DNA of 64,000 nt. Origin: JALYRV01 sp040902895 (lineage in GTDB: Bacteria; Acidobacteriota; Vicinamibacteria; Vicinamibacterales; SCN-69-37). The position numbers were made by a program, and so were the translations under genes. Positions 16,327 through 24,234 of the stretch are shown here, in pieces; positions within the stretch are counted from its first letter, which is position 1; each line of letters begins with the position of its first letter. The notes below the pieces were generated by a model that saw nothing but the letters and a program-made list of their open reading frames with translations, was not told the origin of the DNA and searched no databases. The stretch is taken from contig JBBDWL010000117.1 in NCBI GenBank assembly GCA_040902895.1, positions 1 through 64,000 on the forward strand. Reading direction: 5' to 3'.

Positions 16327-17718
16327 CTACTTGCCGCGCTTCCGGCGGGCCTTGCGTTCGACCCAGCCTTCCTTGTTGATCTGTTTGCCGCGCGCGATCG
16401 CCAGCGCGCCGGCCGGCACGTCTTCGACGATCGACGATCCGGCCGCCACGTAGGCCCCTTTGCCGACGCGCACAGGCGCCACCAGCTGCGTGTCGCTGCC
16501 GATGAACGCGCCCTCTTCGATCACGGTCTGATGCTTCTGCTCACCGTCGTAGTTGCACGTGATGGTGCCGGCCCCGACGTTGACGCGCGCGCCGATGGTG
16601 GCGTCGCCGAGATACGCCAGATGATTGGCTTTCGCGCCGGCGCCGAGGGACGTCTTCTTGAGCTCCACGAAATTGCCGACGTGCGCGTCAGGGCCAATGG
16701 CCGACTCGGGCCGGATATGCGCAAACGGCCCAACGGTCGCCTTCGCGTCAATCGTCGCGTCGGTCACCACCGTGTGATTTCGAATCAGCACATCGTCGGC
16801 CACCACCGCGTTCACGAGCCGCGAGCCAGAATGAATCTCGCATCGCGCGCCCACGCGCGTCGTGCCTTCGAGCGAGACATTTGGGTGGATGGTGGTGTCG
16901 GGACCGACCTCGACGGCGGCGTCGATGTAGGCGGTGGCCGGATCCTCGATCGTGACGCCGGCCGCCATCAACGCGTCGCACTTCCGCAGACGGGCCTCTC
17001 GCGAAAGCGCCGCAAGCTCGGCGCGGCTGTTCACGCCTCTGATCTGATCCGCGTCGGGTAGCCTCATCGTTTCAACCGTCAATCCGCGGCGCCGGTAAAG
17101 CGCCACCAGGTCGGGCAGGTAGTACTCGCCCTGGGCGTTGCTGCTGCCAATCTCGCGTAACGACGCAAACAGCGGGCCCAGATCGAACACATAGATGCCG
17201 CTGTTAATCTCTCGAATCCGGCGTTCCTCTGCCGTGGCGTCGCGATCTTCGACGATGCGCTCGATTTGCCCGTCGGGGCGGTCCCTGACGATGCGCCCGT
17301 AACCGTCGGGGTCGGCAATCTCCGCCGTTAATACTGTCGCGGCTGCGGCCGCCTGTCGATGTTTCTCCACGAGCGATGCCAGGGTTTCGGGCCGAAGCAT
17401 CGGAACGTCGCCGGAGAGCAGGAGGACATCGCCCGAGGCACCTCTCAGCGATGCCTCAGCCTGCAGCAGCGCGTGACCGGTGCCCGATTGAGGGTCTTGA
17501 AGCGCAAAGCGGCAGTCGCGTCCCTCCAGTGCGGCCTTAACAGATTCGGCCTGATGACCAACTACGACCGCGATCGACTCCGGATGGACCACCTGGCCGG
17601 CCTCGAGCACATAGTCGATGAGCGGGCGTCCGGCGAGCCGGTGCAAGACCTTCGACCGCTCGGAGTGCATGCGCGTGCCTTTGCCGGCGGCGAGAATAAC
17701 GATGTGCACCGGCGGCAT
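16327..17718 (-). CDS. glmU: Bifunctional UDP-N-acetylglucosamine pyrophosphorylase / glucosamine-1-phosphate N-acetyltransferase
   Basis: 463 aa. The N-terminal half is the uridyltransferase (ILAAGKGTRMHSERSKVLH, then GTGHALLQAE and LSGDVPML). The C-terminal half is a left-handed beta-helix acetyltransferase with hexapeptide repeats, including VGNFVELKKTSLGAGAKANHLAYLGDA and NVGAGTITCNYDG. It produces UDP-GlcNAc for peptidoglycan. It lies between rsmI (13 bases upstream) and glmS (11 bases downstream), so precursor synthesis genes share a transcript. Length and motifs are normal. Confidence 0.97.
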   Translation of the reverse strand: MPPVHIVILAAGKGTRMHSERSKVLHRLAGRPLIDYVLEAGQVVHPESIAVVVGHQAESVKAALEGRDCRFALQDPQSGTGHALLQAEASLRGASGDVLLLSGDVPMLRPETLASLVEKHRQAAAAATVLTAEIADPDGYGRIVRDRPDGQIERIVEDRDATAEERRIREINSGIYVFDLGPLFASLREIGSSNAQGEYYLPDLVALYRRRGLTVETMRLPDADQIRGVNSRAELAALSREARLRKCDALMAAGVTIEDPATAYIDAAVEVGPDTTIHPNVSLEGTTRVGARCEIHSGSRLVNAVVADDVLIRNHTVVTDATIDAKATVGPFAHIRPESAIGPDAHVGNFVELKKTSLGAGAKANHLAYLGDATIGARVNVGAGTITCNYDGEQKHQTVIEEGAFIGSDTQLVAPVRVGKGAYVAAGSSIVEDVPAGALAIARGKQINKEGWVERKARRKRGK

Positions 17719-17731
17719 TTGGTCTGAACCC

Positions 17732-18580
17732 CTACTTTTCGCGCTTTGAGTGAAGCTCGTAGATGTCGTCGGCCGAAAGCCGGTACTTCGCCGCGAGCGC
17801 CTTGGCGGCGGCCCGTGGCTTCATGCCTTGTCTATTGGTCATATCGCCCATTTCGTGCAAGACCGCTTCGCCGCCTGGCGGCTCAGCTCGGTTATCGCCG
17901 ACATCCAGCCACGGCGGAACGATCACCACGAACTCGCCTCGATCCAGAGCAGGGCCCTCAGGAGCGTCGAGCCATGTCGATATAGGCTGTTCAACCAAAG
18001 ATTCGTGGACCTTAGTGAGCTCCTTGGCAACCATAATCGGTCTATCGCCCAATAATGTGTGCAGCTCCCCGAGCGTTTTCGCCATCCGATGAGGAGCTTC
18101 AAAGAACACCACGGTCAAGCCACCCATTTCCGCCAGCCTGCGCATCCAGTCTTTTCTCGGACGGCCGGACGAGGGCGGAAAGCCCAGAAAGCCGAAAGGC
18201 CCGGACATGCCCGCGCCGGCGAGCGCCGCCGTCACCGCACTCGGGCCGGGCACGACCTGAATGGGAATGCCGGCCTCGCGTGCCGCGGTCACGAGCCAGG
18301 CGCCCGGGTCCGAAACCAGAGGCATCCCCGCATCCGATACCAGCGCAATCGACGCCCCCGCCTGCAGCCGGGCAATCAGGTGCGGCGCTTTCCCTCGCTC
18401 ATTGTGCTCGTGAAGACTCGTCGCCGGCGTTGCGATCGAGTAATGTTGAAGCAGCCGGGCCGTGCGCCGCGTATCTTCAGCGGCGATGAGATCGACTTCG
18501 CGCAGCACGCGAAGCGCGCGCATCGTGACGTCCTCGAGATTGCCGATGGGCGTGCCAACAATGTATAGCGTGCCGGCCAA
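17732..18580 (-). CDS. rsmI: 16S rRNA (cytidine1402-2'-O)-methyltransferase
   Basis: 282 aa, TTG start. Tetrapyrrole-methylase fold: LYIVGTPIGNLEDVTMRALR at the N-terminus, AAEDTRRTARLLQHY, SDAGMPLVSDPGAWLV and VPGPSAVTAALAGAGM are the family signatures; FFEAPHRMAKTL follows. Methylates the ribose of C1402 in the ribosomal P site. First gene of the rsmI-glmU-glmS operon and divergent from the DUF885 gene across 27 bases. The C-terminal part (RAAAKALAAKYRLSADDIYE) is the usual helical end. Confidence 0.95.
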   Translation of the reverse strand: MAGTLYIVGTPIGNLEDVTMRALRVLREVDLIAAEDTRRTARLLQHYSIATPATSLHEHNERGKAPHLIARLQAGASIALVSDAGMPLVSDPGAWLVTAAREAGIPIQVVPGPSAVTAALAGAGMSGPFGFLGFPPSSGRPRKDWMRRLAEMGGLTVVFFEAPHRMAKTLGELHTLLGDRPIMVAKELTKVHESLVEQPISTWLDAPEGPALDRGEFVVIVPPWLDVGDNRAEPPGGEAVLHEMGDMTNRQGMKPRAAAKALAAKYRLSADDIYELHSKREK

Positions 18581-18607
18581 AGCCTGACCCCCGCGGATTC
18601 TATCAGG

Positions 18608-20272
18608 ATGTACTCAGCCGAGCCGCTGCAGCATTTCGTCACTCACTACCTCGCCTGGCTTCACGAGACGCACCCCACGCTCGCGACTTTCGACGGGGTG
18701 CACACGCACGACGACCATCTCGATGACCTGTCACGGAGCGCCATCGACGAATCAGTGCGGCGGCTGAATGATTTCGGCCGGCGTCTCGCCGCCATCAATC
18801 CCGACAGCCTGACAGCCGACGAAAAGCTCGACCGGCCCTGGCTCGAGCTCTCGATCAAAGGACGCACGCACGAGCTCGAATCGATCCGGACGTGGGAGCG
18901 CAATCCGCACCATTACGCCGATCTGATCGCGGCCAGCCTCGCGTCGCAGGTGCTGTTCGATCACGCCGTGCCCACCGACCGCGCGCGGCGCGTCGTCTCG
19001 CGCCTGCGCCAGGTGCCGAGCCTGCTGCGGGCGGCGCGCGCCAACGTGCGCGAACCGGCCGGCATCTTCGTGAAGACCGCGGTCGAAACTCTGAACGGCA
19101 CGATCCGTTTCATCGATGTCGACCTTCCGCGCGCGTTTCGTAACGTCGACGATCTGCATGTGCTGTCGGACCTGGCCGACGCCACCACCGACGCCAGCGA
19201 CGCGCTGCGTGAGTACGTCCGGCACCTGCAGGAAGACGTGGCGCCACAGGCGAAGGGATCGTTTCGTCTCGGACGCGAGCGCTTCGAGGCGAAGCTGCGT
19301 CTCGAGGAAGGTCTTGGGCTGTCGTCCGAGGCACTGCTGGCGATCGCCGAGCGCGAGCTCGAAGCCACGGGCGAGGAATTCCGGCGCACCGCGGCGCGCC
19401 TGAACGGCGGCGATCCCCTCGGGGCATGGCAGAAGGTCAAAGAGGATCACCCGAAGCCGGGCCAGCTCGTCGCCGAGGTCAGCGGTCAGCTCGCGGAGAT
19501 TCGCTCATTTCTCGAGCAGCGCGATCTCGTGACGGTTCCTGAAGGCGATCGCCTTTCGGTGGGCGCCACGCCTGACTTCTATCGATGGACCTTCGCGAGC
19601 CTCTGGGCCCCAGGCCCCTTCGAGACGAGAGCGTCGCTCGCGCACTACTACATCACCGAAGCCGATCCGTCGTGGCCCGCCGATCGCCAGAGCGAGCACA
19701 TGCGCGATTTCAGCCGCGCTTTGCTGTGGGCGATCTCGACACACGAGGCCTATCCGGGGCACTTCCTCCACTTCCTGCACCTCAGGAAGCTCGCCTCGCC
19801 CGCCCGCAAGTCGCTGATGTTTGCCAGCACGTCGACAGTCGAGGGCTGGGCGCATTACGCCGAACATCTGATGGCCGAAGAAGGCTTCGGCCGCGGGAAT
19901 CCATCGATCAAACTGGGCCAGCTCGCCGAATCGCTCGTCCGTCTGTGCCGGCTCATCGTCGGCATTCGCCTGCACACGCAGGATTTGTCAGTGGAGCAGG
20001 GCGTGCGGTTCTTTCGCGAGCGCGCGTTTCTGGAAGAGGCCGCGGCGCGCCGCGAGGCCGAGCGCGGCACGTTCGATCCGGGCTACGTCGTCTATGCGCT
20101 GGGCAAGCTGATGATTCTCAAGCTTCGCGACGACGCGAAAGCCGCGTCGCGCCACTTCACGCTGAAGGGCTTTCACGATCGGCTGCTCGGCGGCGGCGTG
20201 TTCCCCATCGGCTTCCATCGCCAGGCCATGCTCGAAGGCGATACCGCCGCAGGCACGGCACTCATCAGGTAG
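18608..20272 (+). CDS. DUF885 family protein, probable zinc carboxypeptidase-like enzyme
   Basis: 554 aa, no signal peptide. The DUF885 signatures are all present: HEAYPGH near residue 380 (HExxxxH-type zinc site), EGWAHYAEHLM near 415 with the third-ligand glutamate, and GTFDPGYVVYALGKLMILKLR near 490. These enzymes are gluzincin-like peptidases of unknown substrate. The protein is mostly helical. Start ATG 18608 gives MYSAEPLQHFVTHYLAWL. It is followed within 13 bases by the FmdB-type gene. Confidence 0.85.
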   Translation: MYSAEPLQHFVTHYLAWLHETHPTLATFDGVHTHDDHLDDLSRSAIDESVRRLNDFGRRLAAINPDSLTADEKLDRPWLELSIKGRTHELESIRTWERNPHHYADLIAASLASQVLFDHAVPTDRARRVVSRLRQVPSLLRAARANVREPAGIFVKTAVETLNGTIRFIDVDLPRAFRNVDDLHVLSDLADATTDASDALREYVRHLQEDVAPQAKGSFRLGRERFEAKLRLEEGLGLSSEALLAIAERELEATGEEFRRTAARLNGGDPLGAWQKVKEDHPKPGQLVAEVSGQLAEIRSFLEQRDLVTVPEGDRLSVGATPDFYRWTFASLWAPGPFETRASLAHYYITEADPSWPADRQSEHMRDFSRALLWAISTHEAYPGHFLHFLHLRKLASPARKSLMFASTSTVEGWAHYAEHLMAEEGFGRGNPSIKLGQLAESLVRLCRLIVGIRLHTQDLSVEQGVRFFRERAFLEEAAARREAERGTFDPGYVVYALGKLMILKLRDDAKAASRHFTLKGFHDRLLGGGVFPIGFHRQAMLEGDTAAGTALIR

Positions 20273-20285
20273 CGAAGAGACCTTT

Positions 20286-20615
20286 ATGCCTCTCTACGAA
20301 TACAAATGCGAGTCGTGCGCGCACCGGTTCGAGCGCATCCAGAAGTTTTCGGATCCGCCGGTGGAAACATGCCCGCAGTGCGGCGGCCACGTGAAGAAAC
20401 TGCTGTCGTCGCCGGCGATTCAATTCAAGGGATCGGGCTTCTACATCACCGACTACGGCTCCAAGAGTGAGGGGAGTAAGGGAAGTAAGGCGAGTGAGGG
20501 GAGTGAGAGCAGTGAGGGAAGTAAGGAGAGTAAGGAGAGTAAGGAGAGTAAGGAGAGTAAGGCCGAATCGACTCCTGCTCCGAAGGCCGACACGGGCGGC
20601 TCGAAGTCAGACTGA
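20286..20615 (+). CDS. FmdB-family zinc-ribbon protein with Ser/Lys/Glu repeat tail
   Basis: 109 aa. The N-terminal 60 residues are a zinc ribbon, MPLYEYKCESCAHRFERIQK then CPQCGG, with CxxC pairs at 12-15 and near 35-38, then the family's LLSSPAIQFKGSGFYITDY. The rest is a low-complexity tail of SKE/SEG units encoded by a 9-bp repeat array. Proteins of this family are small putative regulators; the exact role is unknown. The 3' end overlaps galU by nine bases tail to tail. Confidence 0.88.
   Translation: MPLYEYKCESCAHRFERIQKFSDPPVETCPQCGGHVKKLLSSPAIQFKGSGFYITDYGSKSEGSKGSKASEGSESSEGSKESKESKESKESKAESTPAPKADTGGSKSD
20464..20562 (+). repeat. 9-bp tandem repeat array GTAAGGAGA in the FmdB gene
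   Basis: Four perfect GTAAGGAGA units at 20521-20556 preceded by degenerate GAGTGAGGG/GAAGTAAGG units and ended by GTAAGGCCG. Nine bases keep the frame, giving repeated Ser-Lys-Glu. The array at 24182-24232 has the same unit length, the same GTAAG core and the same terminal GTAAGGCCG. Confidence 0.85.
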
Positions 20616-21524
20616 CTGTTTGCGAGTGCGCGCCTCGATGCGGCGATCGAGCGAGACGAGGTATTCGCGGAACGGGCCCGCAAGGTCAGGCCGCTGCAGC
20701 GCAAAATAGACCATCGCCTTCAGGTAGCCGATCTTGTTCCCCGTATCGTGGCGCACGCCGTCGACCTGGCAGGCGTAGATCGGGCGGCGGCGCAGCAATG
20801 CTTTAAGGCCGTTCGTGAGCTGGATCTCTCCGGTGCGATCGCTGCCGATGTCCTCGAGCTCCCTGAAGATGTCGGGGGTCAGAATGTAGCGGCCGATGAT
20901 CGCCAGATCCGAAGGGGCTTCGCTTCGCGGCGGCTTCTCGACCAGATCGGTGATGCGAAACACCCCTGGCGCAATCTCGTCCCCGGCAATGATGCCGTAG
21001 CTCGACACGTCTTCCACAGGCACGCGCTCGACGCACAGCACGGGGCCGCGCTGTTCCCGGAAGACGTCAATCATCTGTGCGAGCGCCGGCGGGCGCGCAT
21101 CGATCACATCGTCGGCGAGGACGACGGCAAAGGGCTCGTTGCCGACGAGCGGGGCCGCCACCAGCACGGCGTGGCCAAGGCCGAGCGGCTCTCCCTGCCG
21201 CACGTACGCAACGTTGAACATGCTCGAGATCTTGCGGATCTCCTCGAGTTGTTCTGATTTGCCCTTCGACTCGAGGAACGTCTCGAGCTCCACAGAGACG
21301 TCGAAGTGATCCTCGATGGCGTTCTTGCCCCGCCCGGTGACGATGATGATGTTGTCGATGCCCGAGGCGACGGCCTCTTCGACGCCGTACTGGATGATCG
21401 GCTTGTCGACGAGGGGCAGCATCTCTTTCGGCTGGGCCTTCGTTGCCGGCAGGAAGCGGGTGCCGAGGCCCGCGGCGGGGAAGACGGCTTTGCGGATAGC
21501 GGTGGTGACTTCGCTGGCGTCCAT
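20607..21524 (-). CDS. galU: UTP-glucose-1-phosphate uridylyltransferase
   Basis: 305 aa from ATG 21524 (MDASEVTTAIRKAVFPAAGL). Makes UDP-glucose for envelope polysaccharides. Marks: AVFPAAGLGTRFLPATKAQPKEMLPL (nucleotide-binding loop), GIDNIIIVTGRGKNAIEDHFD, FAVVLADDVID, and VEKPPRSEAPSDLAIIGRY. An upstream in-frame start at 21581 would add a non-conserved leader containing the serS start region. Divergent from serS with a gap of 27 bases. Confidence 0.96.
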   Translation of the reverse strand: MDASEVTTAIRKAVFPAAGLGTRFLPATKAQPKEMLPLVDKPIIQYGVEEAVASGIDNIIIVTGRGKNAIEDHFDVSVELETFLESKGKSEQLEEIRKISSMFNVAYVRQGEPLGLGHAVLVAAPLVGNEPFAVVLADDVIDARPPALAQMIDVFREQRGPVLCVERVPVEDVSSYGIIAGDEIAPGVFRITDLVEKPPRSEAPSDLAIIGRYILTPDIFRELEDIGSDRTGEIQLTNGLKALLRRRPIYACQVDGVRHDTGNKIGYLKAMVYFALQRPDLAGPFREYLVSLDRRIEARTRKQSV

Positions 21525-21551
21525 GGGTGCGACGTTCGATAGTATCTCAGC

Positions 21552-22835
21552 ATGCTCGATCCTGCTTTTGTTCGTGAGCACCTCGACGAGGTCAAGGACG
21601 GCCTCCGGCGTCGAGGTCTCGACGCCGACGCCGAGCTCAGGGCCTATCTCGAGGCCGATGCCGAGCGGCGGGCCGTGCTGCCCGAGGTCGAGGCGCTCAA
21701 ACGCGAGCAGAACGCATCGTCAGAGGAGGTCGCGCGAGCGAAGCGCGAGGGCCGCGACGCGTCCGAGGTCTTTGCGGCCAATAAGGCGCGCGGTCAGCGC
21801 ATCAAGGAGCTGGAGCGCCGCGTCACGGAGATTGACGAGGCGCGCACACGCGCGCTTTCCGGCATACCGAATCTGCCGCATTCATCGGTGCCAGCCGGCA
21901 AGGCGGCGGAAGACAACGTCGAAGTGCGGCGCGTGGGCGAGCCACGGGCCTTCGAGTTCGAGCCGAAGCCACACTGGGAGATCGGCGCCGCGCTTGGCAT
22001 CCTCGACTTCGAGCGCGCCGCGCGCATGTCGGGCGCGCGGTTCTCGGTGCTGATGGGCGCCGGCGCGAGGCTGGCGCGCGCGCTGATCGATTTCATGCTC
22101 GATCTCCACACGCGCGAGCATGGCTATATCGAAGTCGAGCCGCCATTCCTCGTCAACACGGCGGCCTTGACCGGAACGGGCAACCTGCCGAAGTTCGAAC
22201 AGGACTTGTTCAAGATCAGCGGCGACTGGGATTTGTATCTGATTCCGACGGCTGAAGTGCCGCTGACCAATCTGCACCGCGAAGAAATCCTCGACGGCCG
22301 AACGCTGCCGATCAGCTACACCGCCTATACACCGTGCTTTCGCAGTGAAGCCGGATCGTACGGCGCGGATGTGCGCGGCCTGATCCGCCAGCATCAGTTC
22401 GACAAAGTGGAGCTGGTGAAGATCACGACCGCGGAGCAGTCGTTCGAGGAGCTCGAGACGCTCACGCGCGACGCCGAGCGTGTGCTGGAATTGCTAGGCC
22501 TGCCGTTCAGAACCATGGCGCTTTGCACGGGCGACATGGGATTTGCGTCGGCGAAAACGTACGACATCGAAGTGTGGCTGCCGAGCCAGAAGACGTATCG
22601 CGAGATCTCCTCGTGCTCGAATACCGAGGCGTTCCAGGCGCGGCGTGCCGGCATTCGCTACCGCCCCGACGGCACCGGCAAGGCGGTCTTCGCACACACC
22701 TTGAACGGGTCAGGCCTCGCCGTCGGCCGCACGTGGATTGCCATTGTCGAGAATTTCCAGCAGGCGGATGGAGCGGTGGTGGTGCCAGAGGCGCTGAGAC
22801 CCTACATGCGTGGTCTTGAGATCATCGGGGGATAA
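21552..22835 (+). CDS. serS: Seryl-tRNA synthetase
   Basis: 427 aa. The N-terminal 110 residues form the coiled-coil arm that holds the long variable arm of tRNA-Ser (LKREQNASSEEVARAKREG onward). The class II catalytic core has TAEVPLTNLHREEIL, motif 2 CFRSEAGSYGADVRGLIRQH, SSCSNTEAFQARR and motif 3 NGSGLAVGRTWIAIVENFQ. Length is normal. A cognate tRNA-Ser(UGA) lies 57 bases downstream in the same direction. Confidence 0.97.
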   Translation: MLDPAFVREHLDEVKDGLRRRGLDADAELRAYLEADAERRAVLPEVEALKREQNASSEEVARAKREGRDASEVFAANKARGQRIKELERRVTEIDEARTRALSGIPNLPHSSVPAGKAAEDNVEVRRVGEPRAFEFEPKPHWEIGAALGILDFERAARMSGARFSVLMGAGARLARALIDFMLDLHTREHGYIEVEPPFLVNTAALTGTGNLPKFEQDLFKISGDWDLYLIPTAEVPLTNLHREEILDGRTLPISYTAYTPCFRSEAGSYGADVRGLIRQHQFDKVELVKITTAEQSFEELETLTRDAERVLELLGLPFRTMALCTGDMGFASAKTYDIEVWLPSQKTYREISSCSNTEAFQARRAGIRYRPDGTGKAVFAHTLNGSGLAVGRTWIAIVENFQQADGAVVVPEALRPYMRGLEIIGG

Positions 22836-22892
22836 TGGATTTGGTGGTCTGGTGATCGTTCTGGCGAGCCAGAGTCACCCGCTCGCTATGCA

Positions 22893-22982
22893 GGAGAGGT
22901 GGCCGAGTGGTCGATGGCGGCGGTCTTGAAAACCGTTAGGCCCGGAAGGGCCTCAGGGGTTCGAATCCCTTCCTCTCCGCCA
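22893..22982 (+). tRNA. tRNA-Ser (anticodon UGA)
   Basis: 90 nt. Acceptor GGAGAGG (22893-22899) pairs with CCTCTCC (22972-22978); discriminator G22979; CCA encoded at 22980-22982. Anticodon stem CGGT/ACCG encloses the loop CTTGAAA with TGA at 22927-22929. A long class II variable arm (TAGGCCCGGAAGGGCCTC) and T-loop GGTTCGAATC are clear. Class II arm plus TGA identify serine. Confidence 0.97.
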
Positions 22983-23008
22983 AACTCATTGGAAATTAGG
23001 AGCCATCG

Positions 23009-23506
23009 ATGATCAGGAAAGCGGCGACGGTTTCCGAGTACCTCTCTGCGCTGACGCCAGAGGAACGCGCCGATATTCAGAAGGTCCGAAGCGTCATCCG
23101 GAAGAACCTGCCAAAGGGCTACACGGAAAACGTTCAGTGGGGGATGATCTGCTACTCCGTGCCGCTCTCGCGCTACTCAGACACCTATAACAAACAGGCA
23201 CTCTGTTACGCCGGACTCGCCGCCCAGAAGAACTACCACACGCTGTACCTGGTGAGCGTCTACAGCACCGAGGCGGAAGCGCGGCGTTTCAAGCAGGCCT
23301 ACAAAGCGACGGGCAAGAAACTGGACATGGGACGGTCGTGCATCCGATTCAAGTCGGCCGACGATCTTCCGCTGCCGCTGATAGGCAAGACGATCGCTGA
23401 GACGACGGTCGACGATTTCATCTCGTGCTACGAAAAGATACGCGCGAAGACGAAAGCGCCAAAGAAGACGAAGGCCCCAAAGAGGAAGGCGGCGAAAAAC
23501 CGATGA
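23009..23506 (+). CDS. DUF1801 domain protein
   Basis: 165 aa starting MIRKAATVSEYLSALTPEER. The DUF1801 core includes ENVQWGMICYSVPLSRYSDTYNKQ and KNYHTLYLVSVY, ending with LPLPLIGKTIAETTVDDFIS. Function of the family is unknown; related proteins share the frataxin-like YdhG fold. The last 20 residues are Lys-rich (TKAPKKTKAPKRKAAKNR). The stop overlaps the DinB gene start (ATGA). Confidence 0.85.
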   Translation: MIRKAATVSEYLSALTPEERADIQKVRSVIRKNLPKGYTENVQWGMICYSVPLSRYSDTYNKQALCYAGLAAQKNYHTLYLVSVYSTEAEARRFKQAYKATGKKLDMGRSCIRFKSADDLPLPLIGKTIAETTVDDFISCYEKIRAKTKAPKKTKAPKRKAAKNR

Positions 23507-24030
23507 GCGAGCAGGATCTCCGGTATCCGGTCGGCAAATTCAAGCCCGTTGCGAATCCCGGCCCGGACGTGCGCCGTCAGGCGGCTGCGGATCTCTCGGC
23601 GCTGCCCTCGCGCATGCGTGCTGCGGTGAACGGCCTGTCAGATGCGCAGCTCGATACACCCTACCGCGATGGCGGATGGACGGTTCGCCAGGTCGTGCAT
23701 CACGTGGCCGACAGCCACATGAACGGCCTCGTGCGCGTGAAGCTCGCCCTCACCGAAGACTCGCCGGCGATCAAGCCTTATAAGGAAGCGTTGTGGGCCG
23801 AGCTGTCCGATGCGAAGCTGCCGATTGAACTGTCGCTAGGCATTATTGACGGCGTCCATGCGCGGCTCGATGCGATCATCGCCGCGATGAAGGACGAGGA
23901 TTACGGCAGGACGTTCATGCATCCCGAGAACGGACTGACGCCGCTCTCCACCTGGGTGCAGCTGTACGGATGGCACAGCCGCCACCACGTCGCGCACATT
24001 ACCGCGCTGCGCGCGAGTAAGGGCTGGTAA
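23503..24030 (+). CDS. DinB/YfiT-like metal-dependent protein
   Basis: 175 aa from ATG 23503 (MSEQDLRYPVGKFKPVANP), ATGA overlap with the DUF1801 gene. Four-helix DinB fold with a three-histidine metal site: VRQVVHHVADSH near residue 65 and GWHSRHHVAHI near 160. The N-terminal LRYPVGKF motif matches the YfiT/BstA group, some of which are thiol S-transferases. The last residues SKGW are encoded by the first units of the 9-bp repeat array that follows. The 3' end is repeated across the assembly gap. Confidence 0.88.
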   Translation: MSEQDLRYPVGKFKPVANPGPDVRRQAAADLSALPSRMRAAVNGLSDAQLDTPYRDGGWTVRQVVHHVADSHMNGLVRVKLALTEDSPAIKPYKEALWAELSDAKLPIELSLGIIDGVHARLDAIIAAMKDEDYGRTFMHPENGLTPLSTWVQLYGWHSRHHVAHITALRASKGW

Positions 24031-24031
24031 G

Positions 24032-24131
24032 NNNNNNNNNNNNNNNNNNNNNNNNNNNNNNNNNNNNNNNNNNNNNNNNNNNNNNNNNNNNNNNNNNNNN
24101 NNNNNNNNNNNNNNNNNNNNNNNNNNNNNNN
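24032..24131. other. Assembly gap (100 N) flanked by an identical 55-bp overlap
   Basis: A run of exactly 100 N, the usual placeholder for unknown gap size. The 55 bases before it (23977-24031) and after it (24132-24186) are identical, so the two contigs overlap and the real sequence probably continues without any gap. The overlap sits just before a 9-bp tandem array that would stop an assembler. Confidence 0.95.
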
Positions 24132-24181
24132 AGCCGCCACCACGTCGCGCACATTACCGCGCTGCGCGCGAGTAAGGGCTG

Positions 24182-24232
24182 GTAAGTCGAGTAAGTCGAG
24201 TGAGTCGAGTAAGTCGAGTAAGGGAGTAAGGC
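24182..24232 (+). repeat. 9-bp tandem repeat array GTAAGTCGA, intergenic
   Basis: Units GTAAGTCGA, GTAAGTCGA, GTGAGTCGA, GTAAGTCGA, then GTAAGGGA and GTAAGGCCG. It starts at the DinB stop codon and ends two bases before the stop of the convergent CorC-like gene. Same period, core and terminal word as 20464-20562. Confidence 0.85.
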
Positions 24233-24234
24233 CG

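Noticed and set aside
20464..20562. CRISPR-like array
   Set aside because: Units are 9 bp without spacers and lie in a coding frame; a plain minisatellite.
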